From MFD01275-c22 sp963705885 (lineage in GTDB: Bacteria; Actinomycetota; Actinomycetes; JACCUZ01): 64,000 nt of DNA. Shown here piece by piece: positions 32,639-40,988 of the stretch. Where the stretch lies: assembly GCA_963705885.1 (NCBI GenBank), contig OY970120.1, positions 434,001-498,000 of the forward strand, in the 5' to 3' direction. The notes beneath the pieces were generated by a model that did not search any database, had not been told where the DNA came from, and saw only the letters and a list, made by a program, of their open reading frames with translations. The stretch's first letter is position 1. Every line of letters begins with the position of its first letter. Position numbers and translations under genes: made by a program.

Positions 32639-33739
32639 ATGCCTGAGCCGTCCGACTTCAAGCCCGGCCTCGAGGGCGTCATCGCGTTCGAGACCGAGAT
32701 CGCCGAGCCGGACAAGGAGGGCGGCTCGCTGCGCTACCGCGGCGTGGACATCGAGGACCTCGTCGGCCACGTGTCGTTCGGCAACGTGTGGGGACTGCTC
32801 GTCGACAACGAGGTGAACCCGGGCCTGCCTCCGGCCGAGCCGTTCCCGCTGCCGGTGCACTCCGGCGACGTGCGGGTCGACGTGCAGAGCGCGCTCGCGA
32901 TGCTGGCCCCGGCATGGGGGTTCCGGCAGCTGCTCGACATCGACGAGGCCGAGGCCCGCGACAACCTGGCGCGCGCGTCGGTGATGGCGCTGTCCTTCGT
33001 CGCGCAGTCCGCCCGCGGCATCGGCCTGCCGATGGTGCCGCAGGCCGAGATCGACAAGGCGCGCACGATCACGGAGCGGTTCATGATCCGCTGGCGCGGC
33101 GAGCCCGACCCCCGGCACGTGGAGGCGCTCGACGCCTACTGGAACTCCGCCGCCGAGCACGGCATGAACGCCTCGACCTTCACCGCCCGGGTCATCGCGT
33201 CCACCGGCGCGGACGTCGCCGCCTGCCTCTCCGGTGCCGTGGGCGCCATGTCCGGCCCGCTGCACGGCGGCGCCCCGTCCCGCGTGCTGCACATGCTCGA
33301 CGCCGTGGAGGACACCGGCGACGCGGGTGCCTACGTGCGCGGGGTGCTCGACAGGGGCGAGCGGCTCATGGGCTTCGGCCACCGCGTCTACCGCGCCGAG
33401 GACCCGCGCGCCCGCGTCCTGCGCCGCACCGCGCGCGACCTCGGGGCCCCGCGCTTCGAGGTCGCCGAGGCGCTGGAGAAGGCCGCCCTCGAAGAGCTGC
33501 GCGCGCGCCGGCCCGACCGGGTCCTCGAGACCAACGTGGAGTTCTGGGCGGCCGTGGTGCTCGACTTCGCCGAGGTCCCGCCGCACATGTTCACGCCGCT
33601 GTTCACCTGCGCGCGCACCGCCGGCTGGTCGGCGCACATCCTCGAGCAGAAGCGCACCGGCCGGCTCATCCGGCCCTCCGCGCGCTACGTCGGCGAGGGC
33701 CACCGCAAGCCCTCGGACGTCCGCGGCTGGATGGACTGA
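32639..33739 (+). CDS. gltA2: Citrate synthase 2 (short actinobacterial type)
   Basis: 366 residues. GSLRYRGVDIEDLV is the citrate/methylcitrate synthase start; catalytic histidines are in GPLHGGAPSRVL and GFGHRVYRAEDPRARVL, with the aspartate in NVEFWAAVVLDFAEVP. It condenses acetyl-CoA with oxaloacetate. No prp genes are near, so methylcitrate synthase is less likely. GAGGAG lies 10 bases before the ATG. Confidence 0.92.
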   Translation: MPEPSDFKPGLEGVIAFETEIAEPDKEGGSLRYRGVDIEDLVGHVSFGNVWGLLVDNEVNPGLPPAEPFPLPVHSGDVRVDVQSALAMLAPAWGFRQLLDIDEAEARDNLARASVMALSFVAQSARGIGLPMVPQAEIDKARTITERFMIRWRGEPDPRHVEALDAYWNSAAEHGMNASTFTARVIASTGADVAACLSGAVGAMSGPLHGGAPSRVLHMLDAVEDTGDAGAYVRGVLDRGERLMGFGHRVYRAEDPRARVLRRTARDLGAPRFEVAEALEKAALEELRARRPDRVLETNVEFWAAVVLDFAEVPPHMFTPLFTCARTAGWSAHILEQKRTGRLIRPSARYVGEGHRKPSDVRGWMD

Positions 33740-33807
33740 GCGCGGCACGCGTCTCGCCGGGCGGGCTGGGCAGGTCCCTCCCGCGAGGCGTCGCCTAGCC
33801 TTGCCGC

Positions 33808-34929
33808 GTGGCGGACATCTCCCTCCCCGACGACATCAGGCCGGCCGACGGGCGCTTCGGCTCGGGGCCCTCGAAGGTTCGCCCCGAGGCCGTCGCCGCG
33901 CTGGCCGCGACCGGCGCGGCCTACCTCGGCACCTCGCACCGGCAGAAGACCGTCAGGGACGTCGTACGCCGGGTGCGCACCGGCCTCGCCGACCTGTTCG
34001 GCCTCCCGGAGGGCTACGAGGTGGTGCTCGGCAACGGCGGCACCACGGCGTTCTGGGACATCGCCGTGCTCAACCTCGTCCGCGAGCGCTCCGAGCACCT
34101 GGTCTTCGGCGAGTTCTCGTCGAAGTTCGCCGCAGCGACGAAGGCCGCGCCGTTCCTCGCCGACCCCGTCGTCGTGAGCGGGGACCCCGGCACCCACCCG
34201 GCAGCCCGCGCAGAGCCCGGTGTCGACGCCTACGCCTTCACCCACAACGAGACCTCGACCGGTGTCGCGATGCCGCTGCGCCGCGTCGCGGGAGCGGACG
34301 AGGGTGCGCTGGTGCTCGTCGACGCGACCTCCGGCGCCGGTGGCCTGCCCGTCGACGTCCGCGAGACCGACGTCTACTACTTCGCCCCGCAGAAGTCGTT
34401 CGCCTCCGACGGCGGGCTGTGGCTGGCCCTGATGTCGCCCGCCGCGGTCGAGCGGGTCGCGCAGGTGCACGCGACGGGCCGCTGGGTGCCGGCGTTCAGC
34501 GACCTGCAGATCGCGATCGACAACTCGCGCCTGGACCAGACCTACAACACCCCGGCGCTCGCGACGCTGTTCCTGCTCGCCGAGCAGGTCGACTGGTTCA
34601 ACGCGCAGGGGGGGCTCGACTGGGCGACGGAGCGCACGGCCGAGTCCTCGCGGCGGCTCTACACGTGGGCCGAGAAGTCCGACTACGCCACGCCGTTCGT
34701 GACCGACCCGGCCCAGCGGTCGGCGGTCGTCGGCACCATCGACCTGGACGGGACCGTCGACGCCGCTGCCGTCGCAAAGACGTTGCGGGCCAACGGGATC
34801 CTCGACACCGAGCCCTACCGCAAGCTCGGCCGCAACCAGCTGCGCATCGCGATGTTCCCGGCCGTCGAGCCCGACGACGTCGAGGCGCTGACGGCCTGCA
34901 TCGACCACGTCGTGGCGCGACTCGGGTGA
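33808..34929 (+). CDS. serC: Phosphoserine aminotransferase
   Basis: 373 residues. PLP class V aminotransferase converting phosphohydroxypyruvate to phosphoserine in serine synthesis. FGSGPSKVRPEAV, LGTSHRQKTVRDVV, NGGTTAFWD, THNETSTGV, DATSGAGGLP, the PLP lysine in YFAPQKSFASDGG, and RLDQTYNTPALAT are intact. GTG 33808 has no ribosome site; TAGCCT lies six bases upstream, suggesting a leaderless mRNA. Confidence 0.93.
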   Translation: MADISLPDDIRPADGRFGSGPSKVRPEAVAALAATGAAYLGTSHRQKTVRDVVRRVRTGLADLFGLPEGYEVVLGNGGTTAFWDIAVLNLVRERSEHLVFGEFSSKFAAATKAAPFLADPVVVSGDPGTHPAARAEPGVDAYAFTHNETSTGVAMPLRRVAGADEGALVLVDATSGAGGLPVDVRETDVYYFAPQKSFASDGGLWLALMSPAAVERVAQVHATGRWVPAFSDLQIAIDNSRLDQTYNTPALATLFLLAEQVDWFNAQGGLDWATERTAESSRRLYTWAEKSDYATPFVTDPAQRSAVVGTIDLDGTVDAAAVAKTLRANGILDTEPYRKLGRNQLRIAMFPAVEPDDVEALTACIDHVVARLG

Positions 34930-34948
34930 CGATGCGACCGGACCTCGG

Positions 34949-36109
34949 GTGAGGCTCGAGCGCGACCGGCTCACCTGGCTCACGTACCTCCAGCTCGGCA
35001 GCTACGGCTACTTCCTCTATGGCTTCGGCCCGTCGCTGAGCCTGCTGCGCGACGAGCAGGGCGTGAGCCGGTCGGTCGCCGGGCTGCACGGCACCTCCCT
35101 CGCACTCGGCGCTCTGCTGAGCGCGCTCGTGCTCGCCCCGCTGGTCCTGCGGCTCGGCCGCGCCCCCGTCGTGTGGGCAGGGCTCGCGACCATGTGCGCG
35201 GGCATCGTGACCTACACGGCCACCACTGCCCTTCCGATGACGCTGGCCGGAGCGTTCGTCGGGGCGTTCGGCGGGTCGTTCGTCGTGCTGTCGAGCGCGC
35301 CCGTGCTCTCCGACCACCACGGCGCGTCGGGCCCGTCGGCGATCAGCGAGGCCAACGCCGTCGCCGCGGGTGTGGGCACCGTGGCGCCACTGGTGATCGG
35401 CGGCGCGGTCGCCCTCGGCCTCGGCTGGCGGCCGGCGATGCTCGTGCTGCTGCCCGTCGTGCTCGCCCTCGCCGTCGCCGGACGAGGCGTCCGCGCCCCG
35501 CGACCGGTCGGTGCGACCTCGCGCCGCGAGCGACCTGGCCGCCTCCCGGGCCGCTACTGGGTCAGCTGGACGGTCGTCACCGCCGGCATCGGGGTCGAGT
35601 TCTGCCTGGTCCTGTGGACCGCCGACGTGCTGCGCGACCAGGTCGGCCTCTCCCCCGGGGCGGCCGCGGCGTCGGTCACCGCGCTGGTCGCCGGCATGTG
35701 CGCCGGCCGGGTCGCCGGCGGCCGGCTGGCGCTGCGCCTGCCGGTCGACTCCCTGCTCTACGGCGCCGTCCTCACCACGGGCGCCGGGTTCACCGCCTTC
35801 TGGCTCACCGGGTCGGTGTGGGTCGCGCTCCCGGCGCTCGTCGTGTGCGGCCTGGGCGTCGCGCTGTTCTACCCGCTCGGCATCGCCCGGGCGATCGCCG
35901 CCTCCGAGGGGCGGCCCGACCACGCGAGCGCCCGGGCGGGGCTCGGCGCGGCGCTGGCCTCGGGCGCCGGGCCGTTCCTGCTGGGCGCGGTCGCCGACGC
36001 CGTCAGCCTGCACTGGGCCCTGCTCGTGGTCCCGGCCCTGCTGCTCGTCGCCGCCGCCGGCATCCGCCTCGCTCCCGCGCCGCCCGTGGCCGCCCCCGCC
36101 GGGGTGTGA
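34949..36109 (+). CDS. MFS transporter
   Basis: 386 residues, about 12 hydrophobic segments, with RLGRAPVVWAGL in the loop between segments 2 and 3. Substrate unknown. GTG 34949 is 19 bp after the serC stop, so it may be co-transcribed with serC. The N-terminus LTWLTYLQLGSYGYFLYGFGPSLSLL enters the membrane almost directly. Confidence 0.85.
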   Translation: MRLERDRLTWLTYLQLGSYGYFLYGFGPSLSLLRDEQGVSRSVAGLHGTSLALGALLSALVLAPLVLRLGRAPVVWAGLATMCAGIVTYTATTALPMTLAGAFVGAFGGSFVVLSSAPVLSDHHGASGPSAISEANAVAAGVGTVAPLVIGGAVALGLGWRPAMLVLLPVVLALAVAGRGVRAPRPVGATSRRERPGRLPGRYWVSWTVVTAGIGVEFCLVLWTADVLRDQVGLSPGAAAASVTALVAGMCAGRVAGGRLALRLPVDSLLYGAVLTTGAGFTAFWLTGSVWVALPALVVCGLGVALFYPLGIARAIAASEGRPDHASARAGLGAALASGAGPFLLGAVADAVSLHWALLVVPALLLVAAAGIRLAPAPPVAAPAGV

Positions 36110-36207
36110 CGGCGCGAGCCTGGGCGTTGTCGGCGGGCCGGACTACGGTCGAGACGACTGCCGGGGTCATCCAGGACCCGGCGGCGCCACGACGGAGGTG
36201 ACCAGCG

Positions 36208-36585
36208 ATGAGTGGTCGCGTCATGCACTTCGAGATCCCCGCCGACGACATGGACCGGGCCCAGGAGTTCTACCGGTCGGCGTTCGGCTGGGACATCAAC
36301 CCCATGCCCGACATGGGCTACGCGATGGTGGGCACCACCGCCACCGACGACAAGGGGATGCCCAAGGAGCCGGGCGCCATCAACGGCGGCATGTTCAAGC
36401 GCGAGGGCCCGATGACGGTGCCCACCGTCGTGATCGACGTCGAGGACATCGACAAGGCCCTGGAGGTCGTCAACGGTCTGGGGGCCGAGACCGTCATCCC
36501 GCGCCAGCCGGTGATGGAGATGGGGTTCTCCGCCTACTTCAAGGACCCGGAGGGCAACCTGATCGGGCTCTGGCAGAGCGCCTGA
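36208..36585 (+). CDS. VOC superfamily (glyoxalase-like) protein
   Basis: 125 residues, one vicinal-oxygen-chelate domain. MHFEIPADDMDRAQEFYRSAFGW is the first motif with a metal-type histidine, and FSAYFKDPEGNLIGLWQ the last. GGAGGTGA lies five bases before ATG. Function of this subfamily is unknown. Confidence 0.88.
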   Translation: MSGRVMHFEIPADDMDRAQEFYRSAFGWDINPMPDMGYAMVGTTATDDKGMPKEPGAINGGMFKREGPMTVPTVVIDVEDIDKALEVVNGLGAETVIPRQPVMEMGFSAYFKDPEGNLIGLWQSA

Positions 36586-36617
36586 CCGCCTGAGCACCCC
36601 CCACCGGGAGGCGGTCA
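36583..36617. terminator. Convergent-gene hairpin containing both stop codons
   Basis: TGACCGCCT (36583-36591) and AGGCGGTCA (36609-36617) form a perfect 9-bp stem. The arms contain the TGA of the VOC gene and the TGA of the opposing gene, so it probably terminates both. Confidence 0.6.
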
Positions 36618-37571
36618 GCGACGGCCGCGGCGCAGGAACGCGACGAGCAGCACCAGCACCACGACGATCGCCAGCGCCCGGGCGACCAGCGCCGCCTGCA
36701 GCCAGCCCTCCTCGTCCGCGGCCGCCGCTGCCCGACCCGCTCCGGACGGGCGCGGCGTGTCGGGCGTGGCGGCGGGCGGACCGGGCACCGGCACCTCGTA
36801 CACCGCGGAGCGCTGCCCTTCGCTGCCGACGAGCAGCGCGCCGTCGCGCACGGCGAGCGACTCGCCCTGCGGCTGTGCCGGCAGGGTGGCCGAGGCGACC
36901 TCCTGCCCCGGCCCGTCGTAGACCTGAACGGACGTGTAGGTCCGCAGGGCGAACCGCCCGTCCGGCAGGTAGGCGCCGTCGGTGACCAGCGGCGGCACGT
37001 CGGCGATGCGCGCGAGCCGGTTGGTGCCCTCGTCGACGGTGCGCAGCCGCCGCGGCGCGCGGTAGAGCCCCCCGGCCCCGAAGGACTTGGTGGCCACCAG
37101 GAGCCGGCCGGTCCGCGGGTGCACGAGCAGCGCCTCCGCGTCGTGGGGCCCGTCGGGGTAGGTGAAGCGGAACCACGTCGCGCGCACCGTGCGGTCGCCG
37201 AGACGTCGCGGCTCGCGGATCCGGAAGACCGACACGTCCGGGCGCGTGCCCCGGTTGTCCCCGATGTCGCCGAGGAACAGCGCCGGCCGGCCCGCGTCGT
37301 CGACCCCCGGTGCGAGCGCCTCCGGGTCGTAGGGGTCGATGCCCGCGAGGGTGACGGTCGCGACCGTCCTCCCGCGGCCGTCGACGGCGCGGACCTGGGC
37401 GACGTCCCCGCCGTCGGCGTGCGTCCAGAGGACACCGTCGTGCCGGGCCGACGCGGCCAGGCCGCTGGACTCCAGCAGCGCCGGGTCCTGCAGGCGCAGC
37501 AGCGGCACCGGCCCGCCGGACGCGAGCAACGCGGCGGCGGTGACGACGGCGGCGGCGCTACCGGCGGGCAT
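36615..37571 (-). CDS. Secreted or membrane-anchored beta-propeller-like protein
   Basis: 318 residues from ATG 37571. A short signal-like N-terminus (AAAVVTAAALLASGGPVP), a repeat-rich middle (LESSGLAASARHDGVLWTHADGGD, ALFLGDIGDNRG, AEALLVHPRTGRLLVATKS, DGAYLPDGRFALRTY) typical of a six-bladed propeller, then a proline/alanine linker, a membrane segment (LVARALAIVVVLVLLVAFL) and RRGRR. It thus faces outside. It overlaps the methyltransferase stop by 14 bp. Function unknown. Confidence 0.8.
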   Translation of the reverse strand: MPAGSAAAVVTAAALLASGGPVPLLRLQDPALLESSGLAASARHDGVLWTHADGGDVAQVRAVDGRGRTVATVTLAGIDPYDPEALAPGVDDAGRPALFLGDIGDNRGTRPDVSVFRIREPRRLGDRTVRATWFRFTYPDGPHDAEALLVHPRTGRLLVATKSFGAGGLYRAPRRLRTVDEGTNRLARIADVPPLVTDGAYLPDGRFALRTYTSVQVYDGPGQEVASATLPAQPQGESLAVRDGALLVGSEGQRSAVYEVPVPGPPAATPDTPRPSGAGRAAAAADEEGWLQAALVARALAIVVVLVLLVAFLRRGRR

Positions 37572-38715
37572 CGGTGAGCAGGGTCTGCAGGTAGGGCGTG
37601 ACGCCCCAGTCAGCCACGAGCGCGTCGTAGTCCGCCTGCACCGCGGGGTCAGGAGCACCGTCGTCCGCCCGGACCGCGCGCAGCATCGTGTCGCGCGGCG
37701 TGTGCTCGGAGGCGACGAACTGCACCACCTCGACCCGGTAGCCGGCCAGCCGCACCAGCGCGGCGCGGAGCGCGTCGGTGAGCACGTCGCCGAGGCGTTC
37801 CCGCAGGATGCCGTGCCGGCTCACCAGGCCGTACGGCGGCGGCGCGCCCGCCCCCTTGAGCTGGCGCTGCAGGTCGTGGTGGCAGCACGGGGACGCGAGC
37901 ACCACCGGCGCCCGCCACCGCAGCGCCTGGGCGAGGGCGTCGTCGGTCGCCGTGTCGCAGGCGTGCAGGGCCAGGACGACGTCGACCGGCGGGTCGACGG
38001 GGGCGTCGAGGATCGCGCCCTCGACGAAGCGCATCGACCCGTCCCAGCCCAGCTCGGCGGCCAACCGGGAGTTCCGCTCGCGCGACTGGGCCTTCACGTC
38101 CACCCCGGTGAGGATCACCGCACGGTCCTCGGCGAGCAGGCGGTAGGCGGCGAAGGCCAGGTAGGCGTTGCCGCAGCCGAGGTCGACGACCCGCAGCGGC
38201 CGGTCGGACGGCAGCCGGGCCTCCTCGACCGTCGAGCGGAGCACGCGGAGGAACGCGTCGACCTGGCGGCGCTTGGCCGCCCCGGCGCCGAGCGTGCGGA
38301 ACAGCGGGTCGCCGGGGTCGATCAGGTGCTCCCGCCCGCGGTCGTGCCCGGTGCGCTGCACGCCGCCCTCGGCGGTCCTGCTCACCTGCGCGCGGCCCTT
38401 CTTGGTGACCCGCAGCTGCAGCGTCTGGGTGGTCGACTGCACGTGCCAGTTGCCGAACGGCTCGGCGAGCAGCTCGTCGACCGCCTTCTCGGCGTCACCG
38501 TCGAAGGCGTGGTTGACCGTGGTCGGGGCGCCGTCGGCGGTGGCCACGACCTGCAGGTGCCGGCCGCCCTTGAGGTCGACCGGGCGCAGGTCCACCCGCT
38601 TCCACCGAGGGTGCTCGGCGCGCCGCCGGCCCGAGGCGACGGCGCGCACCAGCGACCGCCGGTCGAGCAGCAGGGGGCGCAGCGCCGCCAGGGCGCCGTC
38701 GAGGTCCTCGGGCAC
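37558..38715 (-). CDS. SAM-dependent methyltransferase
   Basis: 385 residues. The N-terminal half (1-150) is a substrate domain with KGGRHLQVVATADGAPTTVNHAF; the class I methyltransferase fold follows with RVVDLGCGNAYLAFAAYRLL, GVDVKAQSRERN and VLALHACDTATDDALAQAL then SPCCHHDLQ. The HACDTATD and CCHH motifs resemble the METTL25/RRNAD1-type group. Target unknown, perhaps RNA. Confidence 0.82.
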   Translation of the reverse strand: MPEDLDGALAALRPLLLDRRSLVRAVASGRRRAEHPRWKRVDLRPVDLKGGRHLQVVATADGAPTTVNHAFDGDAEKAVDELLAEPFGNWHVQSTTQTLQLRVTKKGRAQVSRTAEGGVQRTGHDRGREHLIDPGDPLFRTLGAGAAKRRQVDAFLRVLRSTVEEARLPSDRPLRVVDLGCGNAYLAFAAYRLLAEDRAVILTGVDVKAQSRERNSRLAAELGWDGSMRFVEGAILDAPVDPPVDVVLALHACDTATDDALAQALRWRAPVVLASPCCHHDLQRQLKGAGAPPPYGLVSRHGILRERLGDVLTDALRAALVRLAGYRVEVVQFVASEHTPRDTMLRAVRADDGAPDPAVQADYDALVADWGVTPYLQTLLTDARR

Positions 38716-38719
38716 CCGC

Positions 38720-39955
38720 TCAGCCTCGCACGGCGGGTCCCGCCCGCGCCGCCCTCGGGTCGCGGGAGGTGCCGGCCAGGGCGAAGACCCCCGCGGTCAG
38801 GGCGACCACGACCCACAGGGCCCGGTCCAGGCCGACCTCGTGCGCGACGGTGCCGATGAGAGGCGGGCCGACGAGGAAGCCGGTGTAGGCGATGGTGGCG
38901 ACCGTCGCGATCGCCGACGGGCCCCGGCCCGGGGTCTCGCCGGCCGCGCTCATGGCGAGGGGGAACGCGACCGCGATCCCGAGACCCCACAGCAGCGCAC
39001 CGACGTACGAGACGGCGAGGACCGGCACGGTCAGGAGCACCGCCACCCCCGCGGCGGAGACCACCGCCCCGATCCGCAGCGCCCGCACCCGGCCGAGCGA
39101 CTCGACGACACCGTTGCCCACGACGCGGGCGAGCGTCATCGCCCCGGCGAAGACGGCGAAGCCGAGGGCGGCGAGAGCGCCCGACGCACCGCGGTCGTCG
39201 GTGAGCATCAGGGCCAGCCAGTCGTTCGCCGCACCCTCGGCCCAGGCCGCGCAGAACGTCATGAGCCCGAGGCCGATCAGCCGCGGGTCGCGGACCAGCG
39301 CGCCCCGCGGCGGGACGTGGAGCTCCCCGGCCGCGTCCACGCCCAGCGGGTCCTCGCGCTCGGGCGCGGGGTGGTCGGGCATGGAGCGCACCAGCCAGCC
39401 GGCGACGACCCCGACCACCACGCTGCACAGGCCGAAGTGCAGCGCCGGGTCGAGGTCCGCCTTGGCCGCGAGGGCGCCGATGCCCGCGCCGGCGACGGTG
39501 CCGATGCTCCAGCCGGCGTGGAAGCCGGGCATCAGCGTGCGGCCCGCGCGCACCTCGACCGCGTGGGCCGAGACGTTCATGGCGACGTCCCAGACACCCA
39601 CTCCGGCGCCGAGCACGAGCAGCACGGCCGAGAGCACGACGAGGTCCGGCGCGAGCCCGAGCGCCGGGTAGGCGACGACGCAGGTCACGATGCAGGCGAG
39701 CATCACGGCGCGGGCGCCGACCGCCGAGACGAGCCGGCCCGAGAACGGCATGGCTGCCAGTGACCCGACGGCGATGAACAGCAAGGCGAAGCCCAGGCCG
39801 CGCTCGCTCGCGCCGAGGTCGTCCCTGATCGCAGGGAGGCGGGAGATCCAGGTCGCGAACAGCCCGCCGTTGACGGCGAAGACGACGCGGGTGGCCCACA
39901 CGGCGCGCCGGACGTCCCCGGTCCCGGCTGCGTGCTGCACGGGAGCCCGGACCAC
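38720..39955 (-). CDS. MFS transporter
   Basis: 411 residues, 12 hydrophobic segments, with VNGGLFATWISRLPAIRDDLG at the start and a central cytoplasmic loop (MPDHPAPEREDPLG). It resembles the YbjJ/fucose-permease-like group. Substrate not predictable. Four bases separate it from the downstream methyltransferase gene, so both are likely on one transcript. Confidence 0.85.
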   Translation of the reverse strand: MVRAPVQHAAGTGDVRRAVWATRVVFAVNGGLFATWISRLPAIRDDLGASERGLGFALLFIAVGSLAAMPFSGRLVSAVGARAVMLACIVTCVVAYPALGLAPDLVVLSAVLLVLGAGVGVWDVAMNVSAHAVEVRAGRTLMPGFHAGWSIGTVAGAGIGALAAKADLDPALHFGLCSVVVGVVAGWLVRSMPDHPAPEREDPLGVDAAGELHVPPRGALVRDPRLIGLGLMTFCAAWAEGAANDWLALMLTDDRGASGALAALGFAVFAGAMTLARVVGNGVVESLGRVRALRIGAVVSAAGVAVLLTVPVLAVSYVGALLWGLGIAVAFPLAMSAAGETPGRGPSAIATVATIAYTGFLVGPPLIGTVAHEVGLDRALWVVVALTAGVFALAGTSRDPRAARAGPAVRG

Positions 39956-40088
39956 CGCCGCAGCCTAGTGAGACCGGCCGCGGACTAAGGCGCCGCCCGG
40001 TGCGCGAGATAGGAACTTCACCCGATGTGCCGCGGCCGGCGCAGGGACAGCCTGGAGTCATCACTCACGAGACGCCCGGGAGCCCACG

Positions 40089-40271
40089 ATGAGCACCTAC
40101 CACTCCGTCATCACCGCGGCGGTCGCCCGCGAGCGGTCGCTGGACCTGCTCCGGGAGGCCGAGGCGTCCAGGCTGCGGGCCAGGCTCCCCGATCGCCGCC
40201 GCACCCCGCGCCGCCGGCCACTGTGGTGGACCCAGGTCGCGACCCGCCGTCCGCGCACCGCCGCCTCCTGA
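40089..40271 (+). CDS. Small basic protein
   Basis: 60 residues: MSTYHSVITAAVARERSLD, then a helix LLREAEASRLRARL and an Arg/Pro/Trp-rich end. Small proteins of this plan are frequent in actinobacteria. GGGAGC lies seven bases before the ATG. No function known. A large inverted repeat begins 9 bp after its stop. Confidence 0.55.
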   Translation: MSTYHSVITAAVARERSLDLLREAEASRLRARLPDRRRTPRRRPLWWTQVATRRPRTAAS

Positions 40272-40280
40272 CCCCGCCGC

Positions 40281-40374
40281 GCAGTCGACCACGTACGGCA
40301 GGCGTGTGATCACCTCAGCAGGCGTCTACACCTGCTGAGGTGATCACCTGCATCCCTTACGTGGTCGATTGCGG
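40281..40374. repeat. Large imperfect inverted repeat
   Basis: Arms of 42 bases (40281-40322 and 40331-40373) match at 36 positions around an 8-base loop. The inner TGATCACCTCAGCAGG part is perfect; outer parts share TCGACCACGTA. It lies exactly between two convergent small genes and could be a bidirectional terminator or a dispersed palindromic element. Whether other copies exist cannot be seen in this window; none was noticed. Confidence 0.75.
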
Positions 40375-40379
40375 AGGGG

Positions 40380-40463
40380 TCAGACGAGGGCGCCGACGAA
40401 CACGACGAGGACGAGCAGCAGCAGCGCGCCGAGCACCACGCGGCGGCGCGTCCTCGGGTCCAC
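40380..40463 (-). CDS. 27-residue single-span membrane peptide
   Basis: GTG-initiated ORF reading a basic start (MDPRTRRR) and one hydrophobic stretch (VVLGALLLLVLVVFVGALV), ending TGA two to seven bases from the inverted repeat. Minimal transmembrane proteins of this form recur in actinobacteria. It lies 9 bp downstream of the RNA ligase-like gene on the same strand. Confidence 0.5.
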   Translation of the reverse strand: MDPRTRRRVVLGALLLLVLVVFVGALV

Positions 40464-40472
40464 ACCCCGACC

Positions 40473-40988
40473 CTACGGCCGGGGGTCGAGGGGGAGGACG
40501 GCGATGTCGTCGTACGCCGGCGAGGGACCCAGCCGCGACCGCACCAGGTGCACCGCCGTCGCCACGAACGGCGGCCCGTCGTACGTCGAGAGGGCCTCGG
40601 CCGCGGGCCCGGCGTCGGCGCCACCGCGCAGCCGGGCGACCGTGAGGTGCGGGCGGTAGGGACGGCGCTCGAACGTCACGGCACGGGCCAGCCGACGCAG
40701 CCCCGGCACGTCGCCGGCCAGGCCGAGCCACAGGGCCCTCCTGCCGAACTGCCCGGCGCCGCGCAGGCGCAGCTCCACGGCGCGGTGCCCGGCGAGCCGG
40801 CGGGCGACCATCTCCGCCGTCCCGGCAGCGTTCCCGTCCGGCACCTCGCCGTAGAACGCGAGGGTCAGGTGCCAGCGCTGCGGCGGCACCCAGCGCAGGT
40901 CCGGCCAGCGCTCCCGCACCGGCGCAAGAGCGGCGTCGGCATGGGCGCGCACCTCGGCCGGCGGCTCGAGGGCGACGAAGAGCCTCAC
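40473..40988 (-). CDS. thpR: 2'-5' RNA ligase family / RNA 2',3'-cyclic phosphodiesterase
   Basis: 171 residues with the two HxTx motifs, WHLTLAFYG and PHLTVARLR, of the 2H phosphoesterase superfamily. RLFVALEPPAEV and FERRPYRPHL are typical. ThpR enzymes open 2',3'-cyclic phosphates on RNA. The GTG start overlaps the stop of the amine oxidase gene (GTGA). Confidence 0.9.
   Translation of the reverse strand: MRLFVALEPPAEVRAHADAALAPVRERWPDLRWVPPQRWHLTLAFYGEVPDGNAAGTAEMVARRLAGHRAVELRLRGAGQFGRRALWLGLAGDVPGLRRLARAVTFERRPYRPHLTVARLRGGADAGPAAEALSTYDGPPFVATAVHLVRSRLGPSPAYDDIAVLPLDPRP

Noticed and set aside
40065..40645. Two divergent ORFs beginning VIT-x-x-PYVVDC in the inverted repeat arms
   Set aside because: Their similarity follows from the palindrome, and beyond it both run antisense to better-supported genes without further resemblance.
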